DNA from: Amycolatopsis jiangsuensis
GTDB lineage: Bacteria; Actinomycetota; Actinomycetes; Mycobacteriales; Pseudonocardiaceae
Assembly: GCF_014204865.1 (NCBI RefSeq)
Contig: NZ_JACHMG010000001.1
Coordinates: forward strand, 2,542,001-2,606,000
DNA: 64,000 bases
Reading direction: 5' to 3'
The notes beneath the pieces are model-generated. The model was not told the origin of the DNA. It made no database searches and saw nothing but the letters and a program-made list of their open reading frames with translations. The position numbers and the translations under genes were made by a program. Shown here one piece after another: positions 8,568 to 18,285 of the stretch (the first letter of the stretch is position 1; each line of letters begins with the position of its first letter).

Positions 8568-9223
8568 TGCGGGTCGCGATCGCGGGCGCGGGCGCCGTCG
8601 GGCAGTCCATCGCCACCGAGCTCATCGACGGCAACCACCAGGTGATGCTGATCGAGCGGGAGGTCGACCACTTCGAGCCGGAGTCCGTCCCGCAGGCGGA
8701 CTGGGTGCTGGGCGACGCGTGCGAGGTGTCCATCCTCGAGGAGTCCGGCATCGAACGCTGCGACGTGGTGATCGCCGCGACCGGCGACGACAAGGCCAAC
8801 CTCGTGGTGTCGCTGCTGGCGAAGACGGAGTTCGCGGTGCGCCGTGTGGTGGCGCGGGTGAACAGCCCCGGCAACGAATGGCTGTTCACCGACGCCTGGG
8901 GCGTGGACGTGGCCGTGTCGACCCCGCGGATGCTCGCCGCGATGGTCGAGGAGGCGGTGAGCGTCGGCGATCTGGTGCGGCTCATGACGTTCCGGCAGAG
9001 CCAGGCGAGCCTGGTGGAGATCACCCTGCCCGAGGAGACGCCGCTGGCGGGCCGCCCGGTGAGCGATCTGTCGCTGCCACGCGACGCCGCACTGGTGACG
9101 ATCCTGCGCGGCGACCGGGTCATCGTGCCGCAGCCGGAGGACCCGCTGGAGGCCGGCGACGAGCTGCTGTTCGTGGCCACCTCGGACGTGGAGCCCGAGA
9201 TCCGGTCCGCACTGGGCTACTGA
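8567..9223 (+). CDS. ceoC: TrkA-type RCK potassium-regulatory protein (CeoC-like)
   Basis: 218 aa, second RCK protein of the pair. The RCK-N domain shows GAGAVGQSIATEL and LIEREVD; an RCK-C domain with LAGRPVSDLSLP follows. It starts in the stop codon of ceoB, so the two are coupled and probably form a hetero-oligomeric gating ring. Positional counterpart of Rv2692. Role in K+ uptake is inferred from family and context. Confidence 0.9.
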   Translation: MRVAIAGAGAVGQSIATELIDGNHQVMLIEREVDHFEPESVPQADWVLGDACEVSILEESGIERCDVVIAATGDDKANLVVSLLAKTEFAVRRVVARVNSPGNEWLFTDAWGVDVAVSTPRMLAAMVEEAVSVGDLVRLMTFRQSQASLVEITLPEETPLAGRPVSDLSLPRDAALVTILRGDRVIVPQPEDPLEAGDELLFVATSDVEPEIRSALGY

Positions 9224-9268
9224 AGTCCCCTCGGCGCTGCTGAGTCCCCTCGCGGCTGCCGGCCGGAA

Positions 9269-9323
9269 GTCCGTGAAGGCCTCCTTCAGGGACCTGGAGT
9301 CCGTCGAGGAGGCCTTCACGGAC
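9269..9323. repeat. dispersed GTGAAGGCC palindrome acting as intergenic hairpin
   Basis: Perfect 17-bp inverted repeat, GTCCGTGAAGGCCTCCT at 9269-9285 and its complement at 9307-9323, with a 21-nt loop, between convergent ceoC and the DUF3159 gene. Related but shorter palindromes occur at 11331-11357 and 14840-14860. Probably a repetitive extragenic element that also terminates transcription both ways. Confidence 0.75.
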
Positions 9324-9354
9324 CCTGCTGAAGTGAGGTCAGGGTGAAGCGCGG

Positions 9355-10119
9355 TCAGGCGTCGGGGGCCGGGGTGGGGGCTTCCGCGTACTTGCGGCGC
9401 AGCCGTGCCTCGACCTCGGCGTCGGTTTCCGGCTTCGGTTCCGCTTCGGCGACCGCCTTCAGTCGCTTGTCCGAACGGCGGACCGCCCACACGACCACGA
9501 GCAGGCCCAGCGCGTACAGCGGGTAGCCCATCGCGATTTTGGCGAAGGCGAGCCAGCCGGTGTAGTCGCTGTCGTACAGCCAGCGCTGCACCACGAACCG
9601 GGCGGCGAAGACGAGCGCGAGCGCGAGCGTGGCGATGTCGTACCCGCGCAGCGACGGCTTGTCCTTGCGCCAGGCGTTGCCGGTGCCGTTCAGCGCGTTC
9701 CACACCACGCCGGCCAGCGGCCAGCGCACCACGATGGACAGCACGAAGACCCCGCAGTACACCAGGCTCGACCAGATGCCGAAGAGGAAGAACCCCTTCG
9801 CCGAACCGGTGCGGAACGCGATGAAGGCCGCGATCGCCACCCCGAAGAACCCGGAGATGGCCGGCTGCAGCGGCTCCTTGCGCACGATCCGCAGCACGGT
9901 GATCGCCACCGCGCTGCCGAGCGAGCCCCAGATCGCCACGGTCAGCCCGAAGAACGCGTTCAGGAGCACGAACACGATCACCGGCAGGGACGAGTAGAAC
10001 AGGCCGGACAGCCCGCCCATCTGCTCCAGCAGCGTCGGCTGCCGCTGCGGCTCTTCGCTTTCGCCGGGCTCGTCGGATCCGGGCGCGTCCCGGTCGTCGC
10101 GGGGGGCGGGTTCAGTCAC
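9355..10119 (-). CDS. DUF3159 family membrane protein
   Basis: 254 aa with about five to six hydrophobic segments (residues ~40-215), flanked by an acidic N-terminal tail and a charged C-terminal tail. Counterpart of M. tuberculosis Rv2693c by position. Function unknown. The GTG start lies 9 bp after the OB-fold gene on the same strand, so the two are probably one transcript. The conserved neighbourhood with potassium genes is suggestive only. Confidence 0.8.
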   Translation of the reverse strand: MTEPAPRDDRDAPGSDEPGESEEPQRQPTLLEQMGGLSGLFYSSLPVIVFVLLNAFFGLTVAIWGSLGSAVAITVLRIVRKEPLQPAISGFFGVAIAAFIAFRTGSAKGFFLFGIWSSLVYCGVFVLSIVVRWPLAGVVWNALNGTGNAWRKDKPSLRGYDIATLALALVFAARFVVQRWLYDSDYTGWLAFAKIAMGYPLYALGLLVVVWAVRRSDKRLKAVAEAEPKPETDAEVEARLRRKYAEAPTPAPDA

Positions 10120-10128
10120 GAGTGTCGA

Positions 10129-10509
10129 TCACCCTACGGGGCTCTGGAGTTCGTAGTACGGGTTGTAGAGCACCTTGTGCCCATCCCGTTCGGCCATCCG
10201 GCCGCGGACCTTGACGGTGCGCCCGGGCTCGATGCCGGGGATCCGGCGCCTGCCCAGCCAGATTAGCGTCACGCCCTGCGTCCCGTCGAACAGCTCCGCC
10301 TGCAGCGTCGCCGCGCCGTCGGTCGGGCACAGCTCCACACTGCGCAACCTGCCGAGCACCGTGACCTCTTCGCCGGAGCGGCAGTCACAGGCCCGCTGCG
10401 CACCTTCGGCCCCGGACCTTTCGGACATCTCGTCGGCGTCGAGCTCCTCGACGTCGCTGGTCAGCTTGCGAACCAGCCGGCTGAAGTAGCCGCCGTCCTT
10501 GGCGGACAT
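10129..10509 (-). CDS. OB-fold nucleic-acid-binding domain protein
   Basis: 126 aa. An N-terminal helical stretch (residues 1-35, DGGYFSRLVRKL) precedes an OB-fold of the tRNA-anti type (residues ~47-126: GEEVTVLGRLRSVEL ... VKVRGRMAERDG). Counterpart of Rv2694c by position. Such domains bind single-stranded nucleic acid; the ligand here is unknown. The ATG at 10509 begins the conserved MSAKDGGYF. It is the first gene of a pair with DUF3159 and is divergent from the hydrolase. Confidence 0.8.
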   Translation of the reverse strand: MSAKDGGYFSRLVRKLTSDVEELDADEMSERSGAEGAQRACDCRSGEEVTVLGRLRSVELCPTDGAATLQAELFDGTQGVTLIWLGRRRIPGIEPGRTVKVRGRMAERDGHKVLYNPYYELQSPVG

Positions 10510-10610
10510 GGTGTGCTCCTGTGCTCCGGGGCCCCGGCTTCGGCGGCCCGTGCGTCTCCAGCGTAGCTGCGGTCCCAGCAAGGGAAACCGGTTTGCGGCA
10601 AGATCGCAAC

Positions 10611-11318
10611 GTGACGTCCGCAATCGACGTCCCGGCCGCCGTGCTGCTGCCGGGGACCGGCTCCGACGAGGTGTTCGTGCGGTCGGTCTTCGCCGGTCCG
10701 CTGGCCGCGCTCGGGGTGCCACTGCACACCCCGGCCCCGGTCCCCGGCGAAGGGCTCGCCGAGGGCTTCCTGGACGCACTGGACCGGCTTTCCGCGCGGT
10801 ACGGCGCGGTGCTGGCCGGCGGGATCTCCTTCGGCGCGCACCTCGCCGCGGAGTGGGCGGTGGCGCATCCGGGCCGTTGCGCCGGCCTGCTCGCCGCTCT
10901 CCCGGCCTGGTACGGCGAACCCGGCCCAGCACCCGCCGCGCTCTCCGCGACGTTCACCGCGGATCTGGTGGCCGCGCACGGCGTGTCCGCCGCGCTGGCG
11001 CAAGCGGAAGCGGGCAGCCCGCCGTGGCTCGCCGCGGAGCTGGGCCGGGCCTGGCCGCGCCACGGCGACGGACTGGAGGCCGGACTCCGCGTGGCGGCGG
11101 GCCGGGCGGCGCCCACCCTCGCAGCTTTACGGGGCCTGAACGTGCCGGCCGGGATCGGCGCGTGCACCGACGACCCGGTCCACCCGGCCGCCGTCGCCCG
11201 CACGTGGGCGGAGGCGCTGCCCCACGCCGCGTGCGCGGAGACCACCCTGACCGCACTCGGCGCGGACCGCGAGTCCCTGGGCCGCGCGACGGTGCTGGCC
11301 TACCTGCGAGCACGCTGA
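10611..11318 (+). CDS. small alpha/beta hydrolase (Rv2695-like)
   Basis: 235 aa. The nucleophile elbow GGISFGAHLA fits GxSxG with Ser as nucleophile; LLPGTGSDE near the N-terminus could form the oxyanion loop. No signal peptide, so cytosolic. The GTG at 10611 has no Shine-Dalgarno, but CAAGAT ends 6 nt before it, so a leaderless start is plausible. An earlier in-frame ATG at 10521 would overlap the divergent gene's promoter region. Substrate unknown. Position matches M. tuberculosis Rv2695. Confidence 0.75.
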   Translation: MTSAIDVPAAVLLPGTGSDEVFVRSVFAGPLAALGVPLHTPAPVPGEGLAEGFLDALDRLSARYGAVLAGGISFGAHLAAEWAVAHPGRCAGLLAALPAWYGEPGPAPAALSATFTADLVAAHGVSAALAQAEAGSPPWLAAELGRAWPRHGDGLEAGLRVAAGRAAPTLAALRGLNVPAGIGACTDDPVHPAAVARTWAEALPHAACAETTLTALGADRESLGRATVLAYLRAR

Positions 11319-11330
11319 ACGACGCCGTGC

Positions 11331-11357
11331 CCGTGAAGCCGCGAGGGGCTTTCACGG
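11331..11357. terminator. hairpin between convergent genes, GTGAAG family
   Basis: CCGTGAAGCC / GGCTTTCACGG with one bulged T, between the hydrolase and the DUF3710 gene. A shorter relative of the palindrome at 9269-9323. Confidence 0.6.
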
Positions 11358-11387
11358 ACTCCGGTGCGAGCCGGCTGGTCCGGCTGC

Positions 11388-12059
11388 TCAGTTCTGCTGT
11401 TCGGCGATGTGCTGGGCGACCGCCTCCGGCAGGGTGATCGGCAGCGGACTGCGCACCGGCATCGGCGAGCTACCGCGGTCGACCACAGTGCGCCGCACGA
11501 TGGCTCGCAGCACTTCCGGGGCCTGCGCGGCGGACGACTGCGGTCCGGCGATCACGCCGCGCAGCATCCACCGCGGGCCGTCGACGCCGACGAACCGGAG
11601 CCCGACGTCCCCGACGATGGCCGAGAGCTCCATGCCCCACTCACCGCGGCCGACGTTGACCTTCGCTCCGTCCGCGCGCAGCTGGTCGGCGAGCTCCGTG
11701 CTCACCTCGCGCCACAGCCCGCCCGAGCCCGGCGCGGCGTAGGCGCTCACGGTGACCTGGCCGTGCTCGGTCACGATGTGCACCGCGCGCACGCCGCCCG
11801 CGTCCGGGTCCATCTCGACCTGCACCTGCGAACCGTCCGGCACCGGCACCTTCACCGAGCCGAGGTCGATCCGCGGGATCCCGTCGTCCTCGGCCTCGGC
11901 CGCGTCGAACGGCCCGTCGGAGGTCTCCGACAGCTGGTCCTCGGGTTCGATCGCGTCGCCGGCGGCATCAGCGTCGGCGGCGGCGCCGGTGCCCTCCGGC
12001 TCGGCCTCCGGGTCCCGGCCCTTGCCGCCGGATCCGCGCCTGCGTCCGAAAATCCCCAC
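11388..12059 (-). CDS. DUF3710 family protein
   Basis: 223 aa. An N-terminal Arg/Gly tail (MGIFGRRRGSGG) and a low-complexity acidic region (to ~65) precede the DUF3710 core (GIPRIDLGSVKVPVPDG onward). Counterpart of Rv2696c; function unknown. The GTG at 12059 overlaps the dut TAG stop by one base, so it is coupled to dut. The gene is always next to dut in related actinobacteria as far as I recall, which hints at a shared transcript rather than a shared function. Confidence 0.85.
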   Translation of the reverse strand: MGIFGRRRGSGGKGRDPEAEPEGTGAAADADAAGDAIEPEDQLSETSDGPFDAAEAEDDGIPRIDLGSVKVPVPDGSQVQVEMDPDAGGVRAVHIVTEHGQVTVSAYAAPGSGGLWREVSTELADQLRADGAKVNVGRGEWGMELSAIVGDVGLRFVGVDGPRWMLRGVIAGPQSSAAQAPEVLRAIVRRTVVDRGSSPMPVRSPLPITLPEAVAQHIAEQQN

Positions 12060-12562
12060 TAGTGCTCCGTTCCTTCCCCGCTGTCGCCGCCGCTGCCGGG
12101 CGTCTGTCCCCCCAGTGTGGCGTGCCCGCCGGTCGAGCCGTAGCCGCCCGCGCCGCGTTCGCTGCCGCCGAGCTCGGCGACCTCGACGAACTCCGCCTGT
12201 TCCACGCGCTGCACCACGAGCTGCGCGATCCGATCGCCGCGCGAGAGGGCGAGCTTCTCCCGCGGATCGTGGTTGATCAAGCACACCCGGATCTCACCGC
12301 GGTACCCCGAATCGATCGTGCCGGGCGTGTTCACCACCGACAGCCCGGCACGGGCGGCGAGGCCGGAGCGCGGATGCACGAACCCGGCGTACCCGGGCGG
12401 CAGCGCGATCGCGATCCCGGTGCCGACCACCCCGCGCTCCCCGGGCCCGAGCACGATATCCGAGGTGGTGACGAGGTCGGCCCCGGCGTCGCCGGGCCGC
12501 GCGTAGCCGGGCGGCGGGACATCCGGGTCGAGCCGCTGGAGGAGTACCTGAACGCTGGACAC
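12059..12562 (-). CDS. dut: dUTP diphosphatase (dUTPase)
   Basis: 167 aa. Homotrimeric dUTPases hydrolyse dUTP to dUMP and PPi, keeping uracil out of DNA and feeding dTMP synthesis. Conserved motifs are visible: RPGDAGADL (motif 1), [11 protein letters not shown] (2), [13 protein letters not shown] (3, catalytic Asp), [10 protein letters not shown] (4) and the C-terminal P-loop-like [11 protein letters not shown] (5). The GTG at 12562 ([13 protein letters not shown]) is chosen from homology. TAGTCT lies 9 nt upstream on this strand, consistent with a leaderless or near-leaderless transcript. Operon: dut then DUF3710. Confidence 0.95.
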   Translation of the reverse strand: MSSVQVLLQRLDPDVPPPGYARPGDAGADLVTTSDIVLGPGERGVVGTGIAIALPPGYAGFVHPRSGLAARAGLSVVNTPGTIDSGYRGEIRVCLINHDPREKLALSRGDRIAQLVVQRVEQAEFVEVAELGGSERGAGGYGSTGGHATLGGQTPGSGGDSGEGTEH

Positions 12563-12570
12563 GGGCGGCG

Positions 12571-12580
12571 AGACTACCCT
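12571..12580. promoter_or_regulatory. overlapping divergent -10 elements for dut and the DUF3093 gene
   Basis: The 24-bp gap holds TACCCT (plus strand, 12575-12580, ending 6 nt before the GTG at 12587) and TAGTCT (minus strand, 12576-12571). The two -10 hexamers share two bases. Neither start codon has a clear Shine-Dalgarno. No convincing -35 was found. Confidence 0.45.
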
Positions 12581-12586
12581 GGTCGC

Positions 12587-13072
12587 GTGGCTGATCGCGT
12601 GAACACCGCCGTGCCCGGCGCCGTCCGGCATTCCGAACGGCTGTACGTGCCGTGGTGGGGATGGCTCCTGCCGATGCTCGGGGCGGTCCTGCTGGGCATC
12701 GAGATCCACCTCGGGTACCCGTCGGTGCCGGTGTGGATCCCGCTTCCGGTGGCGGTGCTGGTGATGGCGGCGCTGCTGCTGTCGCTGGGCCGTTCCCGGG
12801 TCCGCGTGAGCGGCGGCGCGGAACCGGAGCTGTGGGTGGGTGACGCCCACCTGCCCCTGCGCTTCGCCGGCGAGCCCGAGGTGCTGACCGGGGACGCCAA
12901 ACGCCACGCACTGGGCCGCGACGGCGACCCGGCCGCCTTCGTCCTGCACCGCGGCTGGGTGGGCCCGGCGGTCCGCATCCGCCTGACCGACCCCGCCGAC
13001 CCGACCCCGTACTGGCTCTTCAGCACCCGCAAACCCGAACGAGTGGCGAAGCTGCTCCGCGGCGAGGCCTGA
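12587..13072 (+). CDS. DUF3093 family membrane protein
   Basis: 161 aa with two hydrophobic segments (residues ~22-40 and ~45-63) and a C-terminal soluble domain ending [20 protein letters not shown]. Counterpart of Rv2698; function unknown. The GTG at 12587 has no ribosome binding site and is likely leaderless. It is divergent from dut. Confidence 0.85.
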   Translation: MADRVNTAVPGAVRHSERLYVPWWGWLLPMLGAVLLGIEIHLGYPSVPVWIPLPVAVLVMAALLLSLGRSRVRVSGGAEPELWVGDAHLPLRFAGEPEVLTGDAKRHALGRDGDPAAFVLHRGWVGPAVRIRLTDPADPTPYWLFSTRKPERVAKLLRGEA

Positions 13073-13130
13073 ACCGGCTTCCCTTCCGCCGGCCGGCCGG
13101 ACCACGCGTCCGCGAGGCCTCCGGACGCGG

Positions 13131-13162
13131 AAGAGGGCCGGCCCGGGTGGGCCGGCCCTCTT
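13131..13162 (+). terminator. intrinsic terminator
   Basis: Perfect 14-bp stem AAGAGGGCCGGCCC / GGGCCGGCCCTCTT with a GGGT loop and a short T run, 58 bp past the DUF3093 stop. Confidence 0.85.
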
Positions 13163-13269
13163 TACCCAGCTCGTGCGGCGTGCGCCCCCGCTGCCGCGAC
13201 TGTGGTTCCCCTGATCCCGTTCCCCGGCGGTGGCCGTGGATCCCCTCGAGCCGCCCCGTCCGGGGGCGC

Positions 13270-13578
13270 TCAGGCGCAGTCGCGGCAGATCAGCCGGCCG
13301 CCGGATTCCTCGGCGAGCCTGCTGCGGTGGTGCACCAGGAAGCACACGGAGCAGGTGAACTCGTCGGCCTGCTTCGGCACGACCTTCACCGTCATGTCCT
13401 CGCCCGAGAGCCCGGACAGGTCCGCGCCGGGCAGTTCGAAGTTCTCCGCGTTCGCGTCCTCGTCGACGTCGACGACGCCGGACTGGTTCTCGTTGCGCCG
13501 CGCCTTCAGCTCCTCCAACGAGTCTTCGGCCAGCTCGTCGGCTTCGCTGCGGCGCGGAGCGTCGTAGTCGGTAGCCAT
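13270..13578 (-). CDS. DUF4193 family protein with Cys pairs
   Basis: 102 aa, starting [10 protein letters not shown] as in the family (ATG at 13578, GAGGGA upstream). The N-terminal half is acidic. The C-terminal half has two CxxC pairs (CSVC and CRDC) that probably bind zinc. Counterpart of Rv2699c; found throughout actinobacteria, function not established. Transcribed alone, convergent with DUF3093. Confidence 0.88.
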   Translation of the reverse strand: MATDYDAPRRSEADELAEDSLEELKARRNENQSGVVDVDEDANAENFELPGADLSGLSGEDMTVKVVPKQADEFTCSVCFLVHHRSRLAEESGGRLICRDCA

Positions 13579-14089
13579 GGTGTCCCTCACCCCTGCGAAT
13601 CAGCTTGTCGTCTACCCCGGCCCCGGGCGGACCCGGATCCGGTCGTGCCGCTGGTCAACGTTCCAGCGCCCCGGTTTGTGCCCGGCGCGCGCAGTGACCG
13701 AGGTCTCAGCAGGCGAGGCCCGCTTTCCGCGGCCGGAGCCCGGGAAGGGTAGCTCACCGTCCGGCGCGGTCCACACCGAGTCGGGCAATGCCCCCCACAC
13801 GTCACCCGGCAGGGGGAATGCGCAGGTGAGACGCACATCATCCGTTCGGGTTGCCCCGGCGTCGCCGAGGTCACCCGGCCGACCGGCAGGCTTGCTCCCG
13901 GGAAACCCCGCGTGGTGCGATCGCCCCGATCGGGGACGCGGGTTCCGGTGCGGGGCCGGGACGAACGTGCCCCGCGCCACCGTGGGCGGGGTGTAACGCT
14001 TAGGCTCACGCACTACGACGGTTCCGGTGAGTACACCGTCGGCTACAGCGGGGCCACGGGGACCTCCGCGTTGGGGAAGGGACGGGGCA
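13579..14089. other. gene-free interval upstream of cei and the DUF4193 gene
   Basis: No supported gene. The stretch serves as the shared 5' region of two divergent genes. A CCCCGATCGGGG palindrome is at 13924-13935, and a possible -10 (TAGGCT) is at 14001-14006 ahead of cei. Confidence 0.4.
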
Positions 14090-14797
14090 GTGGCGTCGGG
14101 GAACGGCTCGGGGGCGCCCGGGAACGGCTCGGGCAACCGGGCTGCGCGGCCCTATCGCAAGCACCGGCCACTGCCCGCGCTGATCGTCATCGGAGTGCTC
14201 GCCCTCGGCGCGGTCTTCGTCTGGGTGAACGCGGTGGTCGGCCGCGGGGACATCGACGACGCGGTGCGCTGCACACCCGCCCCCGCACCACCGGCCGGGA
14301 CGACCTACACCACGGTCCCGCACAACGGCCTCGACGACCGCGCCCCCGTTCCGCCGGACAAGGTCGCGCTGAAGGTGCTCAACGCCAGCACCACCCGCGG
14401 CCAGGGCGGCATCGCCACCACCGCACTGCGCGAACTGGGCTTTTCGGGCACCGCCGAGCCGGGCAACGACCCGGCCTACCCCGACGGCGACGCCGGCTGC
14501 CGCGGCCAGATCCGCTACGGCGAGAACGGCGCGGCCGCCGCCCGCACGGTGAGCCTGGTGGTGCCGTGCGCCGAGCTGGTCCTCGACAACCGCAAGGACG
14601 CGAGCGTCGACCTCGTCACCGGCAAGCTGTTCACCGACATCCAGCCCCGCGCCGAGGCCCGCACCGTGCTCAAGCAGCTGACCGACTGGTCCCACGCCCA
14701 CCCGTCCGGAGGCGGCGGCAGTGAGCAGTCCGCCGACGCGAGCGCCCCGGTCGTGGACCAGACCCTGCTCGCCGCCGCCCGCGACGTCACCTGCTGA
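14090..14797 (+). CDS. cei: Cei-like envelope integrity protein with LytR C-terminal domain
   Basis: 235 aa. A basic cytoplasmic N-terminus (PYRKHRP) precedes one membrane helix (residues ~29-47) and an extracytoplasmic LytR_C domain (KVLNASTTRGQGG ... TALRELGF). Counterpart of M. tuberculosis Rv2700, described as needed for cell envelope integrity. Four Cys in the exported part (C62 of VRCTP, C142, C162, C235) could form disulfides. The GTG at 14090 has GGGAAGGGACG eight bases upstream, so it is preferred to the in-frame GTG at 14027. Confidence 0.85.
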   Translation: MASGNGSGAPGNGSGNRAARPYRKHRPLPALIVIGVLALGAVFVWVNAVVGRGDIDDAVRCTPAPAPPAGTTYTTVPHNGLDDRAPVPPDKVALKVLNASTTRGQGGIATTALRELGFSGTAEPGNDPAYPDGDAGCRGQIRYGENGAAAARTVSLVVPCAELVLDNRKDASVDLVTGKLFTDIQPRAEARTVLKQLTDWSHAHPSGGGGSEQSADASAPVVDQTLLAAARDVTC

Positions 14798-14822
14798 CCA
14801 CCCGCGCCACGCACCACGGCGG

Positions 14823-14903
14823 CCTGCCCGGGACCAGAGTCCGTGAGGCCCCTTCACGGAATCAGATTCCCTCAAGAGGGCGTTCACGGGCTTCCCGGGC
14901 AGG
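14823..14903. terminator. nested hairpin between convergent cei and suhB
   Basis: An outer stem CCTGCCCGGG (14823-14832) / CCCGGGCAGG (14894-14903) encloses TCCGTGA...TTCACGGA (14840-14860), a member of the same GTGAAGG-like repeat family. Likely bidirectional terminator. Confidence 0.6.
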
Positions 14904-14923
14904 ACGGAACAACGGTCACCGGG

Positions 14924-15787
14924 TCAGACGGCGGCGGCGCCTCCGGCAGCCAGCCGTGCGCGTAGCTGCGCGGCGATCGGCGGCGTCGCGGCGAACGTCG
15001 CGTCCTCGCCGAGATCCGGGGCCGAGCCCGGAAGCTGCACCGTCGCGCCGGCTTCTTCGGCCACCAGTGCGCCCGCAGCCCAGTCCCAGCGGTTGAGGCC
15101 GTGCTCGAAGTACGCGTCGAGCCAGCCCGCGCCGACCGCGCACAGGTCCAGCGACGCCGCGCCCCGGCGGCGGATGTCCCGCACCTCACCGAGCAGCCCG
15201 GCCACGAGCTGTCCCTGCCGGATCCGGCGCTCGCGCAGGTACGCGAATCCGGTGCCGACGAGCGCGAGGTCCAGCCGACCCGGGGCGGAGACCGACAGTC
15301 GCCGGCCGTCGAGCCAGGCGCCCTCGCCGCGCGCGGCCGTCCAGCGGCGGCCGCTGACCGGTTCGACCACCGCTCCGGCCACCGACACCCCGTCCACCTG
15401 CGCGGCGATCGATACCGCGAAGCCGGGCAGGCCGTACAGGAAGTTCACCGTGCCGTCGATCGGGTCGACCACCCACGTGACGCCACCGCGCGCCTCCCCC
15501 GCACCGTCCTCGCCGGCACCGCCCGCTCCGGTACCGACCCCGGTACCGCCTTCCTCGCCGAGCACCGGCTCGCCGGGACGCAGCCGCGCCAGCCGCTCCC
15601 GCACCAGCTCCTCGGACTCGCGGTCGGCGGCGGTGACCACGTCGGTGTCCGCGGACTTCGTGTCCACCCGCAGGTCCCCGCCGGCGCGCAGGGCTTCCCA
15701 CGCGGACCGGACCAGTACCGCGGCGTCGGCCGCGACCTGCTCGGCGACACTCTTCAGCAACAACTCGTCAGCTCCCACGTCCGCCAT
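14924..15787 (-). CDS. suhB: inositol-1-monophosphatase family phosphatase
   Basis: 287 aa. Mg2+-dependent phosphatase fold: GEEGG (77-81, metal-binding Glu), DPIDGT (108-113, catalytic Asp pair) and a distal WDWAAG, all family metal or substrate sites. It probably dephosphorylates inositol phosphates for phosphatidylinositol and mycothiol synthesis. A Gly-rich loop insert (residues ~82-102) sits between the first two motifs. Counterpart of Rv2701c. The ATG at 15787 begins [10 protein letters not shown]; it is divergent from ppgK with 64 bp between them. Confidence 0.92.
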   Translation of the reverse strand: MADVGADELLLKSVAEQVAADAAVLVRSAWEALRAGGDLRVDTKSADTDVVTAADRESEELVRERLARLRPGEPVLGEEGGTGVGTGAGGAGEDGAGEARGGVTWVVDPIDGTVNFLYGLPGFAVSIAAQVDGVSVAGAVVEPVSGRRWTAARGEGAWLDGRRLSVSAPGRLDLALVGTGFAYLRERRIRQGQLVAGLLGEVRDIRRRGAASLDLCAVGAGWLDAYFEHGLNRWDWAAGALVAEEAGATVQLPGSAPDLGEDATFAATPPIAAQLRARLAAGGAAAV

Positions 15788-15804
15788 GTCACCACATCCG
15801 GTTA

Positions 15805-15823
15805 AAGTCTCCGCAGCAGACTT
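15805..15823. promoter_or_regulatory. inverted repeat in the suhB-ppgK divergent promoter
   Basis: AAGTCT-N7-AGACTT lies midway in the 64-bp gap between two divergent genes. It may be a small operator; no regulator is suggested by context. Confidence 0.3.
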
Positions 15824-15851
15824 CTGAATCGTGCGAGAAGGGACCACGTCA

Positions 15852-16613
15852 GTGACGGCGACCCGAGGTTTCGGAATCGACATCGGCGGCAGCGGGATCA
15901 AGGGCGCGCTGGTCGATTTGGAACGGGGGGAGCTGATCGGCGACCGGCACCGGATCGACACGCCGCAGCCCTCCACCCCCGACGCGGTCGCGGACGTGGT
16001 CGCCGAGATCGTCCGCACCGCCGGCTGGGACGGACCGGTCGGCGTCACCCTTCCCGCGGTGGTGAAGAAGGGCGTGGCGCACACCGCCGCCAACATCGAC
16101 CACAAGTGGATCGGCACGGACGCCGACGGGCTCTTCGCCGACCGGCTCGGCCTCGGCTCCGGTGACGTCGCGATGCTCAACGACGCGGACGCGGCGGGCA
16201 TGGCCGAGATCCGCTTCGGCGATCCGGCCGCGCGCACCGGCGTGACCGCGCTGCTGACCTTCGGCACCGGTATCGGCAGCGCCGTCTTCCACGACGGCAA
16301 GCTCGTGCCGAACACCGAATTCGGCCACCTCGAAGTCGACGGCCACGACGCGGAGAAGCGCGCCGCGGCTTCGGTGAAGGACAACGAGGGCCTGTCGTAC
16401 CCGCAGTGGGCCAAGCGGGTGCACCGCTACCTGTCGGTGCTGGAGAACCTGATCTGGCCGGACCTGTTCATCGTCGGCGGCGGGGTCAGCAAGAAGTCCG
16501 AGAAATGGGTCCCGCTGCTCGACATCCGGACGCCGGTGCTCGTCGCGTCGCTGCAGAACAACGCGGGCATCGTCGGTGCCGCGGCGGCGGCCGCGGAGGG
16601 CATCGAGCACTGA
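15852..16613 (+). CDS. ppgK: polyphosphate glucokinase
   Basis: 253 aa, a ROK-fold kinase that phosphorylates glucose with polyphosphate or ATP in the cytosol. Motifs: [16 protein letters not shown] (phosphate 1), [27 protein letters not shown] (catalytic Asp about 111), [10 protein letters not shown] (phosphate 2) and EFGHLEVDG. Counterpart of Rv2702. The GTG at 15852 is preferred (GAGAAGGGA about 9 nt upstream, [13 protein letters not shown]) over the GTG at 15831. A hairpin follows. Confidence 0.93.
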   Translation: MTATRGFGIDIGGSGIKGALVDLERGELIGDRHRIDTPQPSTPDAVADVVAEIVRTAGWDGPVGVTLPAVVKKGVAHTAANIDHKWIGTDADGLFADRLGLGSGDVAMLNDADAAGMAEIRFGDPAARTGVTALLTFGTGIGSAVFHDGKLVPNTEFGHLEVDGHDAEKRAAASVKDNEGLSYPQWAKRVHRYLSVLENLIWPDLFIVGGGVSKKSEKWVPLLDIRTPVLVASLQNNAGIVGAAAAAAEGIEH

Positions 16614-16619
16614 TCCGGG

Positions 16620-16659
16620 GGCCCGCCGCGGGGCGCGGGACCGGCCCCGCCGGCGGGCC
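16620..16659 (+). terminator. hairpin after ppgK
   Basis: Stem GGCCCGCCGCGGGGC paired with GCCCCG-C-CGGCGGGCC (one bulged C), starting 7 bp after the ppgK stop. No T tract. Confidence 0.6.
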
Positions 16660-16698
16660 GGAGGGTGATCGCTTCGCGACGCACCGGGCCGACGTCGT

Positions 16699-16704
16699 TA
16701 CAAT
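16699..16704 (+). promoter_or_regulatory. candidate -10 of the principal sigma factor gene
   Basis: TACAAT follows a GTCGT stretch, about 120 bp before the sigma gene. A matching -35 is not clear, so this may depend on an activator or be one of several promoters. It implies a 5' UTR of roughly 110 nt. Confidence 0.45.
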
Positions 16705-16824
16705 GGAACACGGCCCACGGCTGCGGGAGGGAAAACCGCAGGCCGAGGCGTGTTCCCCCGAATGTGAGGCAGCCGAGGTGTGACATCTCGGTTCGTCATG
16801 ATCGACCGCTGTGAAAGGGCGTAA

Positions 16825-18225
<1,401 letters not shown>

Positions 18226-18245
18226 GTCACCGGCGCGAAACATTC

Positions 18246-18285
18246 GCGAAACCCCGCTGCCGCATTCGCGGCAGCGGGGTTTCGC
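18246..18285 (+). terminator. strong terminator of the principal sigma gene
   Basis: Perfect 18-bp stem (GCGAAACCCCGCTGCCGC and its complement) with an ATTC loop, 20 bp past the stop and followed by CGTTT. Confidence 0.9.

Noticed and set aside
10129..10932. Longer start for the OB-fold gene
   Set aside because: The extra N-terminus is Arg/Pro/Gly-rich antisense of the hydrolase gene; family homology begins at the ATG at 10509.
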